Of a stretch of DNA of 64,000 nt, positions 48,345 through 59,739 are shown one piece after another. The notes beneath the pieces were generated by a model. The model searched no databases and was not told the origin of the DNA. It was given only the letters and a program-made list of their open reading frames with translations. How positions within the stretch are numbered: position 1 is the stretch's first letter; every line of letters begins with the position of its first letter. The position numbers were made by a program, and so were the translations under genes. The DNA comes from Agroathelia rolfsii (taxonomy: Eukaryota > Basidiomycota > Agaricomycetes > Amylocorticiales > Amylocorticiaceae). The stretch covers positions 1,364,001-1,428,000 of the forward strand of contig JABRWF010000007.1 in assembly GCA_018343915.1 (NCBI GenBank). Direction: 5' to 3'.

Positions 48345-51300
48345 ATGCTCCGGCGCTCTGCTACAAGACTGGCCACCATCCAGTCTGCGCTTTCAACACG
48401 CCCATCGCCATCGCCATTGCCATCGCCAGCATCCTCCACAGTCATGGTCAACGTCGCTGCTGAACGCTACCTCGCCGACAAGGCTGCCCCCCTCTGTAGC
48501 CTCGAGGTCTCCGGCGCTTTTTCCCAACTCAGGTAATCACACCAACTCATCATCATCATCGCACACCTTATCGTCCTCATCATTCATCCCCACACCCCAA
48601 AGCTCAAAGGAGAAAAAATATGCCCACCATCTCAATGTCGCCTCCTGGGCCGGTGCACGCATCATCCAGGGCGCGTGGACCCCAGAGGTCATTTCCCTTT
48701 TTTATCCGCATAGATGCTGCTGCTAGATATACTACTTCTACACTAGGCACAAGATCTATATGATCTCCTCATCCTCACCTTCAGTAACGGTTCTAACATC
48801 AGTGATCTGCAATCTCTCAAGCAAAAGGCCGGTCTCTCAGACACAGAGTGGAACGATCTATTGCAATACACTGTCCAGGTAGGCTATATGCTGATCCTGC
48901 TCCATCTACCGTCTTACTCACCTCTCCCAGGTCCTGAGCAATCTTGCCAACTACAAATCCTTTGGATTCACGAAATTCAACCCTCGTGTCTCTGAGGAAA
49001 AGTTTGCCGCTGTTGTCCAGCACTCTACCAACTCGGCCGTCGCTCTCGAGCTCTGGTCCAAGGTAATCAATTGCAATCCACCAATTCATGCGTCTTTGGC
49101 TGATAATCGCCTAGCTAAAATCCCACATTTACTCCACATCTCCTGAGGCCAGTCTCTCCATCGGCAAGCGTAACCTAGGACACATCTCCAACTACTACCT
49201 CGGAGAGGTCATCACAGACGAGGAGGTTGCCGCCGTTCAGACTGCTGCCGAGAAAATCGGCGTAGACATCCTCAACACGCGGTGCGTTGCCATTGCCCTA
49301 GTAATCTCTGCATCAAGGTCTGATGATTGTGGCCAGTGTCAAGAAGATCAACAACGACGAATTCGTCCTCCTCGTCGCGTCCGTAGACAAGCAGGCGCCG
49401 TCCTTCCATACCGTTCAACACCAATCCAAGGAGATCAAGCTCAAGGTTGAATATGGCGACTTCTCCGAGAACCTGGCCAAGGTCAATGCTGCATTGACTG
49501 AGGTATATATATACTCCCCCCCCCCCCTTGCTCATTACTATCACTTCATGTTGGATTTTTTTTAGGCTCTCAAGTATACGGCCAATGAGCACCAGGACGC
49601 CATGATCAAGGGCTATATCGAGTCGTAAGTGGCCACCTTGCTTTTGGTACCTAGCGCAGATCTAACCATATCAATATAGCTTCCGTACAGGCTCAATCCC
49701 CGCGCACAAAGAGGCCTCCAAGTCCTGGGTCAAGGACATCGGACCTGTCGTGGAAAGTTACATTGGCTTCATCGAGACCTACGTCGACCCGTGCGCACAT
49801 CACCCTACTGTTCGAAATCTACATCCGTCTGATCGAAAACACTTATTCACGCAGATACGGCGGCCGCGCCGAATGGGAAGGCTTTACCGCCATCGTCGAC
49901 AAGCAGCTCAGCGCCAAATACGAGATCCTCGTCAACCGCGCGCCCGAGCTGATCAAGGTCCTTCCGTGGGGCAAAGATTTCGAGGTGGACGTCTTCCGCA
50001 AGCCGGACTTTACGGCACTGCAGATTGTCAACTTTGCCACGGGAGGAATTCCTGCTGGAATCAACGTATGTTCTTTGGTTGACGTTTTATGTCATATTAT
50101 AGTGCTCATCAATGATTTTAGATCCCCGTTAGTGTCGTTCTCATTCATAGACAAGAGTTTAGGCCGAAGAGTATCAAAAACTAACAAAAAAAACGCAGAA
50201 CTATTACGATGTCCGTGAATCTACTGGCTTCAAGAACGTCTCCCTGGCCAACATCCTTGCGGCTAAAGCTCCCAGTACGCCACGACTCTTTCCTCTCATC
50301 AATCATTTAATTTTACGTATTAATGATGATGTGGCCTCTAATGAAATGAAATGAAATACAGACGAGGAACTGACGCTTATCCACCCTTCCGATGTGGACA
50401 TCTACAACGCATGGGACAGTCGCGCTTTTGAGGTTCAGGTGGCCAACCACGAGCTGCTCGGCCACGGATCAGGCAAGCTGTTTGAGGAGGATGCCAATGG
50501 GAAGTTGAACTTTGACATTGACAAGGTACGTAGCCTTTTCTTACTGTTTCATGACCCTGTCATAAAATTGCTATCCTCGGATACTAAAAACATGATTTTT
50601 TTCTTCTCACATGTGACCATAATGACAGGTCATTAACCCGCTCACAGGCGAACGCATGTAAGCACAAAGCCATGTCCATGATGCCTTCTCCCTGGTTTTT
50701 GTTTTATTTTACCTAATTATATCACCCACGCAGCACCTCGTGGTACAAGCCTGGTCAGACACCCGGCTCCGTCCTCGGTGAGGTCTCCTCCAGTCTGGAA
50801 GAGTGCCGCGCCGAAGTGGTGGGCCTTTTCCTTGTCGGAAACAAGGACATCCTCGAGATTTTCAAGGTGAGTAGCAAAAGACTATTATTATTATTATCAT
50901 TATTTGTTCTTTATAATTTTCTGACGACTAATGACTTGTGCTAGTACACCAACCCCAAGGACATCGAAGACATCCAATACGTCAACTTCCTCATCATGGC
51001 CCGCGCCGGCCTGCGGGCGCTCGAGTTCTGGGACCCGGTGGCGAAGAAACACGGTCAGGCGCATATGCAGGCGCGGTATGTCTCCCCCCCCCCCCCCCGG
51101 AAAAAGGATATGGGTTTTGCTAATCGCTAAAATACCCTAACAGTCTCGGAATCACGCAGTTCCTGATCCGTGAGGGTATCGCCAAACTTGAGGAAGTCCG
51201 CGCTGCCGACGGTACGCTGGAGAATCTCTACGTCCGCGTATGCCCCCCTGTCCCATTTTCTGTTTACATTCCAGTGGTAATTGATCGTTGTCTCTGTCAC

Positions 51301-51701
51301 CGTCATCTGTATCGGACATTAGGTCGACCGTGAAAAGGTCCTCTCGATCGGCTCCCAGGTGGCAGGCAAGCTCCTCGTGGAGCTCCAAGTGCGCAAGAGC
51401 ACGGCCGACGCGGCGGGCGCGCGCAAGTACTATACCGAGCTGACGACGCCACCCGCCGATTGGGAGGGTGAGATTCGTGATTTTGTGATGAGCAAGAAGC
51501 TGGTGTGTTGTCATCTTGCGATTTCTACTCTCCTTCTGTCCTTGTATTGACGTTAGTGCCTGTCTGTCTGCCTGTGTCTAGCCCCGTAAGATCTTTGTAC
51601 AACCCAACACTATCATCAAGGACGACGGGGAGGTGCAACTGGTCGAGTACCCCCTCACACCTGAGGGTGCTATCCAGAGTTTTATCGACAGGAAGCTATG
51701 A
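48345..51701 (+). CDS. DPP3: Dipeptidyl peptidase III (zinc metallopeptidase, M49)
   Basis: DPP III removes dipeptides from short peptides and carries the unusual zinc motif HELLGH, seen here as [20 protein letters not shown] (bases 50448-50465). The third ligand lies in the second conserved motif, [20 protein letters not shown] (EECRAE at 50798-50815). Other blocks: [99 protein letters not shown] and [20 protein letters not shown]. It ends [15 protein letters not shown]. Two starts are possible: ATG 48345 gives an Arg/Ser-rich leader of 33 residues that looks like a mitochondrial targeting peptide, and ATG 48444 ([18 protein letters not shown]) gives the usual cytosolic start. Roughly twelve introns; two contain poly-C runs. 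The gene looks intact. Confidence 0.95.
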
Positions 51702-52200
51702 AATGGAAAAGAAGTTAATCCGAACTAATAAAAACCATTATAATACATATTGCAACTCTTAACACTGCGTTCGTCCCCTTAGTTGATTCCATTTTTTGGG
51801 TGATTATGCGCGGCTATATGGATAACGTCCAATGCATTCCCTGACACATACACACACTCTCTCTCGATAAAAGACAACTCGGCGTCTATATTAGGGTTTG
51901 GACGTACATAAAAACTATTGTATATATACCATGCGACCATTAGCGAAAGTACCGTTACTAGTGTGCGTGAGGAGGGATAAAAAGCAAGTGTCAGTGTGTG
52001 TGTGTGTGGTGGGAAGAGACTGTCTATTTGCGGAGGAGGTATCACAGATTCATTATGGTATCGTCGGGTAGGCGGGAGAAGTAGGAAAGGACAGCGGTGA
52101 TTGGATGACTCCTTTTGTACTGAGAAAGAGTGACCGAAAAAAGTGTGAAGCGGTGGGGAAGGGGAGAGAGAGCACATGACTACGATAAAAGAGCCAGCCA
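51702..52200. other. Convergent intergenic region after DPP III and the PP2C gene
   Basis: The 499 bases between two stop codons contain a (tg)n microsatellite (about 51990-52010) and GA-rich sequence. No gene is seen. Confidence 0.6.
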
Positions 52201-53833
52201 TCATTGTGTCTCGCGTACGAGACAGGTGACGACGGTCACACTGGAAATTGATAATGAGCACTTGACCTAGAAATGGGGACGAATCGACTTACTCATCTAC
52301 TTTCTGTTGAGTGAAGGAAGCACGCATGATGCAAGGCATCTGTTAGATGTTTCAATAGAGGAAAGAAGAAGAAGACGCACTCCGCCCAGCCAATACAATC
52401 CAGCTTTGATACTCTCTCTCGCAAACGGAGTCAGCCGCCTTCTATCTTGCATGCACGCACGAGCGTAATCTACGACACGATCCGCAATGGTTTGTACTAA
52501 CAGGTGCTCATCATCCATGCCTTCTTGGCGTCGGATAAGGCTGACAATGGAAGCCAGCTCGACGGGATAGACGTTGTCAGCCAGGCCATCGGTCTACATC
52601 ATCGATAACTGTGAGTATGAGATAGAGAGATATACAAATAACGAACATAGGCCATGACAATATCTCCATCGCGCAGACGAGTCTCATAAGGCGCTGCTGC
52701 AGACGGCTTATCCATAATGTTACCCCAGTACCGTCGCTTTTGATAAGGATATTTGCTTAGTTGTCTGCAATGGATTTGAATTCCAGATGTTAAAAAAAAA
52801 TACAGGACATCAAGATTGCATGCATACTTTGGGCAGTTGAATTCATGTGTTTGGCTTGCTTGCTGATAGATCACCTGGGAATTTCGAATGATAAGGTAGC
52901 CACTGTCGCCCAGACTGTCATATCAAAGCCTCGGTCAGCTCAGTTTCACACGAATTGATGATGAAGGGCTACTTTGCAGAGCGTAAGAGGCCGGATGAGG
53001 CGTTGATGGTTAGTAAGCATGCAGTACTGGAGCCTGTGAAGAAAAAGATGATATCGCTGGTATCAGCGACCTGTGAGGCATAGGGTGGATGACACGATGG
53101 CTACGCACCTGCTTCTACGTATTTTTCTCGTAGGACGCCATCGTATGCGCCAGCAAGGCAGTCATACGGTGTCAACTCGCGACCAAGCACTAGTTCTGTA
53201 CCTGAATGCTCAAGTACTGGATCATGTTCTGGTTCACCAGGCCAAGAATCTAGGAACGATGTGTTAGATATAAAGTCATGCGAGTAAAAAGACTTTAAAA
53301 AAAGGAAGAAGGTGAACCTCTGAATTGTTGATCAGCATGAAACATGAGTGCCTGAGAGAAGAGCGCTGGGTCGACACCAGAGTCTGCCCATCCTCCAACG
53401 CCATCTGCAACACCAAAGGCAACACCCTTTACAAGATATCAGTGACAAGGCAGCTGCAAGCAAGGATATGCACCCACAGAGTTTTTTCTCATCTAAATTC
53501 ATGAGAAAGGTGTGTGAGCGTCTCGTGATGACGAGACGATTCACAGTATCATACCTGCTGTATGAAGAAAAAGTCTTCGCCAGGGTCTTCAGGGTCAGGA
53601 GAAGAGCTGTGTGTCCTGAGCATGCCATCGCGCCAGTTTCTAATCGGACTTTTCTTTGGCCAGGGGACACGGTCTATGTTGGCGACGGGCTTGCCAGCCC
53701 AACTGGCAGCGACATGGAAGGTGTATGGCTTGGGGGAATTCGAGGCATAGCGCAAGCCACGACAAGCAGACGTGTTGAGGAGGCAGATCACCGCCTTGCC
53801 TGAACGTAAAGATGTGCGTGTGAGAGATAACAT
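52201..53833 (-). CDS. PTC7: PTC7-like mitochondrial PP2C protein phosphatase
   Basis: The product starts MLSLTRTSLRSGKAVICLLN, then TSACRGLRYASNSPK, a classic basic mitochondrial presequence. The PP2C fold follows with HSSSPDPEDPGEDFFFIQQG, VAFGVADGVGGWADSGVDPA (metal-binding Asp in ADGVGGW), SGTELVLGRELTPYDCLAGA then YDGVL, EAGSSTACLLTINASSGLLR, SANLGDSGYLIIR, IYQQASQTHEFNCPKQLSKY, YTDGLADNVYPVELASIV (second metal Asp) and KVDDVTVVTCLVRETQ (third). This set with GVGGW is specific to the Ptc7/PPTC7 subgroup, which regulates coenzyme Q synthesis and mitophagy receptors in other eukaryotes. Introns fall between most motifs; the last exons are joined AAAGTAGATGA|TGTGACC. The start is the first ATG that gives the presequence; a longer frame upstream lacks support. 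Role in this fungus is inferred. Confidence 0.88.
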
Positions 53834-54218
53834 GGGGACTGGGATGGGGTAGAACGAGGGAGGGATTGGACAAGGCTGTACTTGACCCTTTAGACCCTTT
53901 AGAATAGACACGGTTCTGTGCAGGGATGGTCACGTGTGCTGACATCAATGGCGCCCCCCCCCCCTCTGCCAGTGCTAGTGGCTCCCCCAGATTGTTGCAA
54001 CAATAATATAATACCGTCCTGATGCCCCGACCGGATGATCATCGATCATCATGCATGACGCCCTCCATCTATATCTACTTATCGTGCTGCAATTCTGGCA
54101 AGGTCATAGACCAAATCATTGTCACGTGGGATGAATTCGGATATGAGCCGTTTTGCGACGTTCATCCGAGCCTTGAAGCGAGTCGACCATCGCCAGGTTC
54201 AGGTCAGGCCATGTAAAC
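53834..54218. promoter_or_regulatory. Divergent PTC7 and POP4 promoter with two GTCACGTG boxes
   Basis: This region between two outward starts contains two GTCACGTG elements, with cores CACGTG at 53931-53936 and 54123-54128. They sit about 98 bases from the PTC7 start and 91 bases from the POP4 start. CACGTG is the recognition sequence of bHLH factors such as Cbf1. A poly-C run (about 53955) and a palindromic gatcatcgatcatc (about 54038) are also present. Confidence 0.55.
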
Positions 54219-55306
54219 ATGTCCGAGTCCACTCAGTCCCCTATCGACATCTACAAGGAGCCACCCGTCATCAAGGTGCATACACGAATAGACCATTCTA
54301 TGCATCGCACTAGCATCGGAGCCTCACATGCTATTAGTAGGGCGAACGAGTAAAATTATCGGTCGACGCGCCTTTCACTCCACAATGGATACAATCCAAT
54401 CTAGCCCAAGTGGCAGATCCCACCATGGCCTACGCAAGTCGTATCCAGAAGCGCCAGATTGTACTCGAGAACCCCGCCCGCGAGAGTAAGGCGCGAACCA
54501 AAGCCAAAGAAGCTCTTGAAAAGAAGAAAGAGCTCAAGCAGCGGAAATCAGCTGGTATCCTAAGCCGTAGCACAGCCAAGCGCCAAGGACTGTGGACATT
54601 GGAACCGACACAGGCAAAGTAGGCATGAGGTCTTGTGAGAGAACGTGGGGGACCAGGTACTCATTAATGCGACTTTTGCAGATTCAGTCTTTTTCTGCCG
54701 CTGCATCATCTATGGCTCGACTACATGTCTGAACTACTTGGTCTGCCGACTCAAACGGAGAACAACAAGACGCCATCTGAGGCTCTCGTGCCCTCAGCAG
54801 GCGCAATGCACGCAAAGCTTGTGAAAGCAGACTTTCACGGATCAATTATGCAAGGTAAGCGTGTATCATGACGAGTTAATTTCACTGCTGATATCTTCTT
54901 TAGTACGGCAAAGTAAAAATGCAAGTCTAGTCGGCGTGGGTGGAATCGTCATCCATGAGACTGAAAATGCATTCAAGGTGATCACTCGAAAGAACCAGCA
55001 AAAATGTCCGTTATTTTGTTTATCATCGTCGTAGAGCCCTGGTATTGACCTTTTGGCCCTTCTTCAGTGATACCCAAAGCGAGGTCAATATTTGCTTTTT
55101 CAGTGCCTCTCTATTCCACTGTCTCGCCGTCTTCGAAGAATAATAATGATGGGTCGAACCTGTCTAACACCGAGAAGCCGCGACAATACGAGACTGTGTT
55201 GGATGGACCCCATATCGAGTTTGAGCTCTATGGCAATCAGTTCTGTTTCCGTGCTGCGGAGAGAGCGGGCAAAAAGTTCAAATATAAAGAAACTATAGAA
55301 CTCTAG
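54219..55306 (+). CDS. POP4: RNase P/MRP subunit POP4 (p29/Rpp29)
   Basis: ATG 54219 begins MSESTQSPIDIYKEPPVIK, joined over an intron to GERVKLSVDAPFTPQWIQSN. A basic helix follows (KARTKAKEALEKKKELKQRK), then the Sm-like beta-barrel typical of Rpp29: LWLDYMSELLGLPTQ, AMHAKLVKADFHGSIMQVRQ, SKNASLVGVGGIVIHETENA, FKVITRKNQQKLIPKARSIF and FAFSVPLYSTV. The end is FELYGNQFCFRAAERAGKKF and KYKETIEL, the conserved (G).QF.FRA.ER..KKFK tail. The protein is about 290 residues with a Ser/Asn-rich insert before the tail. Pop4 is a protein subunit of nuclear RNase P and RNase MRP, needed for tRNA 5' maturation and pre-rRNA cleavage. Introns are short; the KNQQK|LIPKA junction is inferred from the family pattern. 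Confidence 0.85.
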
Positions 55307-55473
55307 GATGCATTGTAACTTATGATAGTGGAATTTATCATAAATAATGAATGTTTTGAACGGGTGACTATGATATTAGTATAAGGAAACTGATCAAATG
55401 CTCCTTCGATTGTGCAAATTCCCGGAATTGTGAAACACGGCATATAATACTCCAACATTCATTTAGAATGAGG

Positions 55474-57470
55474 TTATTTCCTCCGAAATGGATTCCTTTT
55501 CAAAGGCTGTGTTGTATTGGATACGGGATCCTGAGTATTCAAATTCAAAAGAGGAGCAGAAGCCGCTTCGTCCATACGACGCCGTTTCATGGCCAGCAGA
55601 TTATCTATCACGCCCTGCATTGGATTCTGCTTCATATCAGGTCTTTTTACAGCCTGAGGTGTGGGTGCAATGTCATTGTTAACGAGAAAATCCGACTTCT
55701 TTTTGCTCTTGGCTAGTGGAGTATTAGTGGAGGAATCCTTATCGACAGTATCCCAAGGCGGTGGCGGGCGAAACAGGCAAAGCCGTTCGTCGCCTAGATT
55801 ACGCTCCAATGGAACCCGCAATAGCCGACGTGGGTTTCGAGCATTGTGATAAAATTCTGAGGTGGATGCGCCTAGGGCAGTGCTCGCGGCTGCGGCGCTA
55901 GTGTTGGCTGATTGCTGCTGGAAATTGGTCAAGTCCAATGTGGCATCAGCCTGATTGAGATGCCTTGAGTCCAAAAAAAAAAAAAATTCAAATGGAACGA
56001 GATGATAATAACACGAACGTGTGTATTCCGGCCGTCCAACGGTCTATCTTCGCTCTCATCCTCGCTTGCCATCGAGTTGTGCTCCTGTTGCGTATTTCTG
56101 TCCTCTTCATCACTACTATAGAGTCCATCATGTCGTCTTATACTCGGCCAATAGGAATCGTCATCGTCATCCCGGGAACCGTAAAAAGGTCGCATCAATC
56201 TTCGCTCTTCCTGGGCTCGTGCATTATCCATGGCATGTAATCGACGGATTTGCCTTTCAGTCAATACATTAGTATTTCCCCCCCTCTCTACCCGACGCGC
56301 AAGCAGGTCTGTTTTTCCTGTTATCAAAGAAGGTCCCACGGACGACGATGAAGACGACGCCGGCTCGTTGTTCGTAAAAACAACATAAGCGTTTTCACCT
56401 GGGACATCGGTCTTGGGCTTACGGTCGAGTGAGTATAGTTGAGGGGTGGTATCATGCGCATAGTGTAATCGGTTGACTTGAATCGTATAAACGGTTGGGT
56501 TCGGTCCAGGAGTGGCGTGCTCGTGATCTATGCGGAGGTTTTCTAGAGCAGCAGACATCGGTACAGGAGGAAAGTACGATGCTCTGGCTGATGCGCTTGC
56601 TGGACTCAGGAAATTCTCGGAGGATGCTGCGGAATTTCGTGTGCATTTCGTGCCGCGAACATCTAGATTTAATCCTCAAGTTGAATTCGATGGTCAAAAT
56701 AGTGTATGAGACACAGTACCGACGACAGATAGCAGCCTGAACGACTGCAGGACACTGAGGATTTTGTTATCTATAGCAGGACAGTCTCTGAGTGATAGTA
56801 TCCTCAACCGCCAGGGACCATGGAATTCGTAGTCTGTACTTGCATCGTGGTCCCCTGTCACTCTTGTTTGACATCTGGCTAGAACGGTCAAGCCATAAAC
56901 CGTTAGAGAGGTACGTCCGGCATCAAGTGCACTCAGAAGATGGAGCTCTTTCAACGCCACGATGCTCTCGTCAGTAAGCTGGTGGCAACCATATAATTCT
57001 AATACTGTGAGGAGAGTAAAATACGGAGAGGCAGGAATCTCTTGTAGTTCAGGTAAATAGCTGTCTGACAGCGCCATGGTATAGGTTCGAAAGTGGTCAG
57101 GTAAGGTGCCTGAGTATAATTGGACGAGGCCGGCCCAGAGTCGGGGATCTATCGACGAGAGAAAGTCCTGTTTGGACGAACGGTAATACTGAGGAACAAG
57201 AAAGCGGAGGACGTCGTCGGCGGAAGTCTCTCCAATCGAATATTTAATTCTGCGTGGCCCAAGTGTGTGCCATATGTGTGGGTATGCCCATAGATGATGT
57301 ATACATAATGAGAATAGAGAAGGCACTCCACAAGAAGCTTTGGGCAATTTAGGATCGTCATAGGGCGGACGAGGGATATCAGGCTGAGATATGATGGATT
57401 TTGTAATGGATACTCCCGCCTCATCGTATGAATGTGTCTTTTCCCTGTGTTGAAGAACAATTCGGTTCAT
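55474..57470 (-). CDS. Unknown protein: LRR-like N-terminal half, disordered acidic C-terminal half
   Basis: One gene was built from several exons. ATG 57470 gives MNRIVLQHREKTHSYDEAGV, then a run of imperfect leucine-rich repeats: LPELQEIPASPYFTLLTVLE, LYGCHQLTDESIVALKELHL, LSALDAGRTSLTVYGLTVLA and RILSLRDCPAIDNKILSVLQ. The pattern of LxxCxxLTD is like the LRRs of F-box and AMN1-type proteins. An intron after LLSVV joins in frame to DVRGTKCTRNSAAS... and reaches MSAALENLRIDHEHATPG. From there the sequence is disordered and Ser/Asp-rich (SRDDDDDSY, SSDEEDRN), then LNQADATLDLTNFQQQ, and ends with a basic tail (KRNPFRRK) that could be a nuclear-localisation signal. It may instead be two genes if the join is wrong. 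I do not recognise a named orthologue. Confidence 0.6.
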
Positions 57471-57599
57471 GTTGGAAACAGTAATAGTTCAGTCGTGGTT
57501 TGAGGCAACTCCCAATGTAATAATATAACTCTAAGTTTACTTCGGAAGCAAAGTATCACATTCCCAACATACAACCACCCATATCAAAATTCTACGCGG

Positions 57600-57613
57600 T
57601 CACATGCATACCA
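57600..57613. repeat. Target-site duplication, left copy (retroelement copy 2)
   Basis: Perfect 14-base match to 57744-57757. Confidence 0.8.
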
Positions 57614-57743
57614 TTTTTTTAAAAAATACGTTTATATACCGCACCATGTACTATAGACAAACTACGGTGTGAGGGGCTATGGTGACTGTTTGGAAGGTAA
57701 GGGAAGTGTGATGTGTAGTAGCACAAGGGGAAGTTAGGAGGTT
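57614..57743 (-). mobile_element. Short copy of the poly(A)-ended retroelement, copy 2
   Basis: The 130 bases are flanked by a perfect 14-base target-site duplication, tcacatgcatacca, at 57600-57613 and 57744-57757. The left end is T-rich (7 T, then A), so the element reads on the minus strand with a 3' poly(A) tail. Its sequence matches the poly(A)-proximal part of the element at 39628-39982: tatataccgca, catgtact, caaactacggtgt, gggaagtg, tgtgtagtag. It is much shorter at the other end, as expected of 5'-truncated non-LTR retroelements. It lies in the gap between the LRR gene start and the SAM50 stop, 125 bases beyond the latter, and disrupts no exon. Confidence 0.75.
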
Positions 57744-57757
57744 TCACATGCATACCA
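57744..57757. repeat. Target-site duplication, right copy (retroelement copy 2)
   Basis: Perfect 14-base match to 57600-57613; the sequence then continues into the 3' flank of SAM50. Confidence 0.8.
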
Positions 57758-57867
57758 ACCCGAGCTCAGGACAACCTGTGCAATCCAAATTTAGAGTAGA
57801 GAGCAAGATATTTAATGACAATAGATTAAAGATGTTGTATGTAATATTACTTTGTAAGATAAATATT

Positions 57868-59739
57868 CTAGAGGAAATCCAGTCCGACTCCAAGCTGGAA
57901 GCCCTTCCTTGTTCCATCACTTTTGCTAGCGACCAAAGGTACACCAAAGTTCAACTCGATGCGAACAGGATCAAAGCGGTACACAAATCCTAGGCCAGCA
58001 GACACAGAAGGCTTGCTAACACAAGCTTGGATGTTTTCTGAGAGCAGCCGTGCTGTAGATAAGAAGTCAGGTCAGGATTTGGGTTTGAATGGCCGAACAT
58101 TTAACGTGACTTGCATTTATCTATTGTATCTAGTCGCCCAGCGTTGAGATACGCTTGCAATTTTATGGGCCAATGGGGTTTCCGGGGGACATCCGTTATG
58201 ACACTAACGCCTGTGGACCAGAAGATGTCTCCTCCGAGGGAATCCACTTTACGAATAGAAAAGATCAGAAAGAGAAAATGGCACAATATCTTCGTGAAGA
58301 CGTACCACCATCACGAGGGCCCATTCCATTTGCACGGAATGACCGAACACTCATAGGGCCACCGAGTTGGAATCTATCAGAGAAATGGGAAGAACGATTG
58401 ATGCCCCATAAAATTCCTGAGCGTGCAGCGAAAGATAAAGTCTAGGATACATGGTATTGATCAGTAATGCGGAGGATACCAGATGAAATCCGTTTACAAT
58501 GCCAGAAGTAATTTGTCGAGACAGCTGGGTTTCTCCTTGACTCTTGAAGAACGATGCATCACCACCCAAACCAGCAAACTCCTGTTGGAGCTTAACGAGG
58601 GCACCGCGTGTGGCAGTGATTCTATCGTCGCGTGTATCAAGTGTCCATGTGTGGGAGATGGCTGATTTGATAGATTGACCGGCTTCTTCCCGCATACTAG
58701 GATATTAAGTGTCAATGACCGTGAAATGGTAATTACAAGTAGATGCAAACCTCAGAGAAGCTGTTGGTGTCAGACCACCAACATGACGAAGCACAGCTTC
58801 ATACGAAAACTCATGAGAGCCACGTGAAAGCGAGTTAGACTAGAAGAGGTATGAATACGTGATAATGTAGAGAAATAAAATAAAACCAACCCGTATGGTT
58901 GCCTTAACACCCCTCAGACCCTCGCTCGAGCTGGCATAGCTAGTGTGATCACGCTCGGTGGCATATACAGAAATGTCGCCATGTGTTTTGAGATTTCTGG
59001 AGAGCGGGGCCGAAAATATACCATAGAGTGACCTTTTAGTGGTCGTCCCGACTGACATATTGGCCTCAAGGAATTCGGCACCACCAAAGACATTACGAAT
59101 GCGACCTGTTACGCTCTAGACAGCAATGAGCAATCGTAGACAGTGCGTTCAGCAATTGGTTGTAATATACCGCATTGCCTTCGTTGTTGCCAAACTCGGT
59201 AGCGGTTTTGAGGAAATAACGGCCTTTCTCTCGAGCATTGAAGACGATATCGACATCATTGGACTGAGCAAGCTCATGTCTACTACGTTCCAGCCTAGCC
59301 TCTAGGTTTTTGAATATGTCTGTGGACTGTAGAACATGGTTTATTCGGCGAGTAGCATGTAGCACGGATTCAAGATTCGAGGGCTGGTCCTCGGTGGACG
59401 CTGGGATGAGAGGTGTAATAATCGATCGCAAGAAGGATTGGCGTGTATGGATTGCGCCATCGACACGAACAGCAGAGACACGCAAGGGTGTTTGCAAGTT
59501 GGTAGTTACCTGTGTGCCGCATGAACTCGCGTGCCAGTGTATGCACAACAACCGAAGCAATTGCCAATGGGCATAGGACTGACCAGCTCGGAGAGATGCA
59601 TGACAGCAGACTCATATTCGCCACGAACTTTCCTGGCAACACGTGCCTCCTGCCATTTCTTCAGGGCTTCCAGGTCGTCTGGCAGAGGTTCGCCATCGCT
59701 GGGATTTACGCTGTTGGCGAGTGGTGGGCTGAGCGGCAT
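57868..59739 (-). CDS. SAM50: SAM50/TOB55 mitochondrial outer-membrane insertase
   Basis: Sam50 folds beta-barrels into the mitochondrial outer membrane. The product starts MPLSPPLANSVNPSDGEPLP with a charged N-terminal region (KKWQEARVARKVRGEYESAV), followed by a POTRA-like domain: PLRVSAVRVDGAIHTRQSFL and INHVLQSTDIFKNLEARLER. The barrel follows: DVDIVFNAREKGRYFLKTAT, VTGRIRNVFGGAEFLEANMS, KTHGDISVYATERDHTSYAS, SNSLSRGSHEFSYEAVLRHV and LDTRDDRITATRGALVKLQQ. The SRSFRANGMG-like loop is seen as MSVRSFRANGMGPRDGG, the conserved (R)xFRxxGxGPR motif of the insertase. Next is DSLGGDIFWSTGVSVITDVP, and the last strand ends LGFVYRFDPVRIELNFGVPL and GFQLGVGLDFL. The terminal Phe-Leu fits the beta-signal. 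The whole barrel is present. Confidence 0.92.

Noticed and set aside
58155..58445. 96-codon + strand frame over SAM50
   Set aside because: The minus strand here encodes conserved SAM50 barrel strands (RSFRANGMGPRDGG, DSLGGDIFWS), so this is a chance frame.
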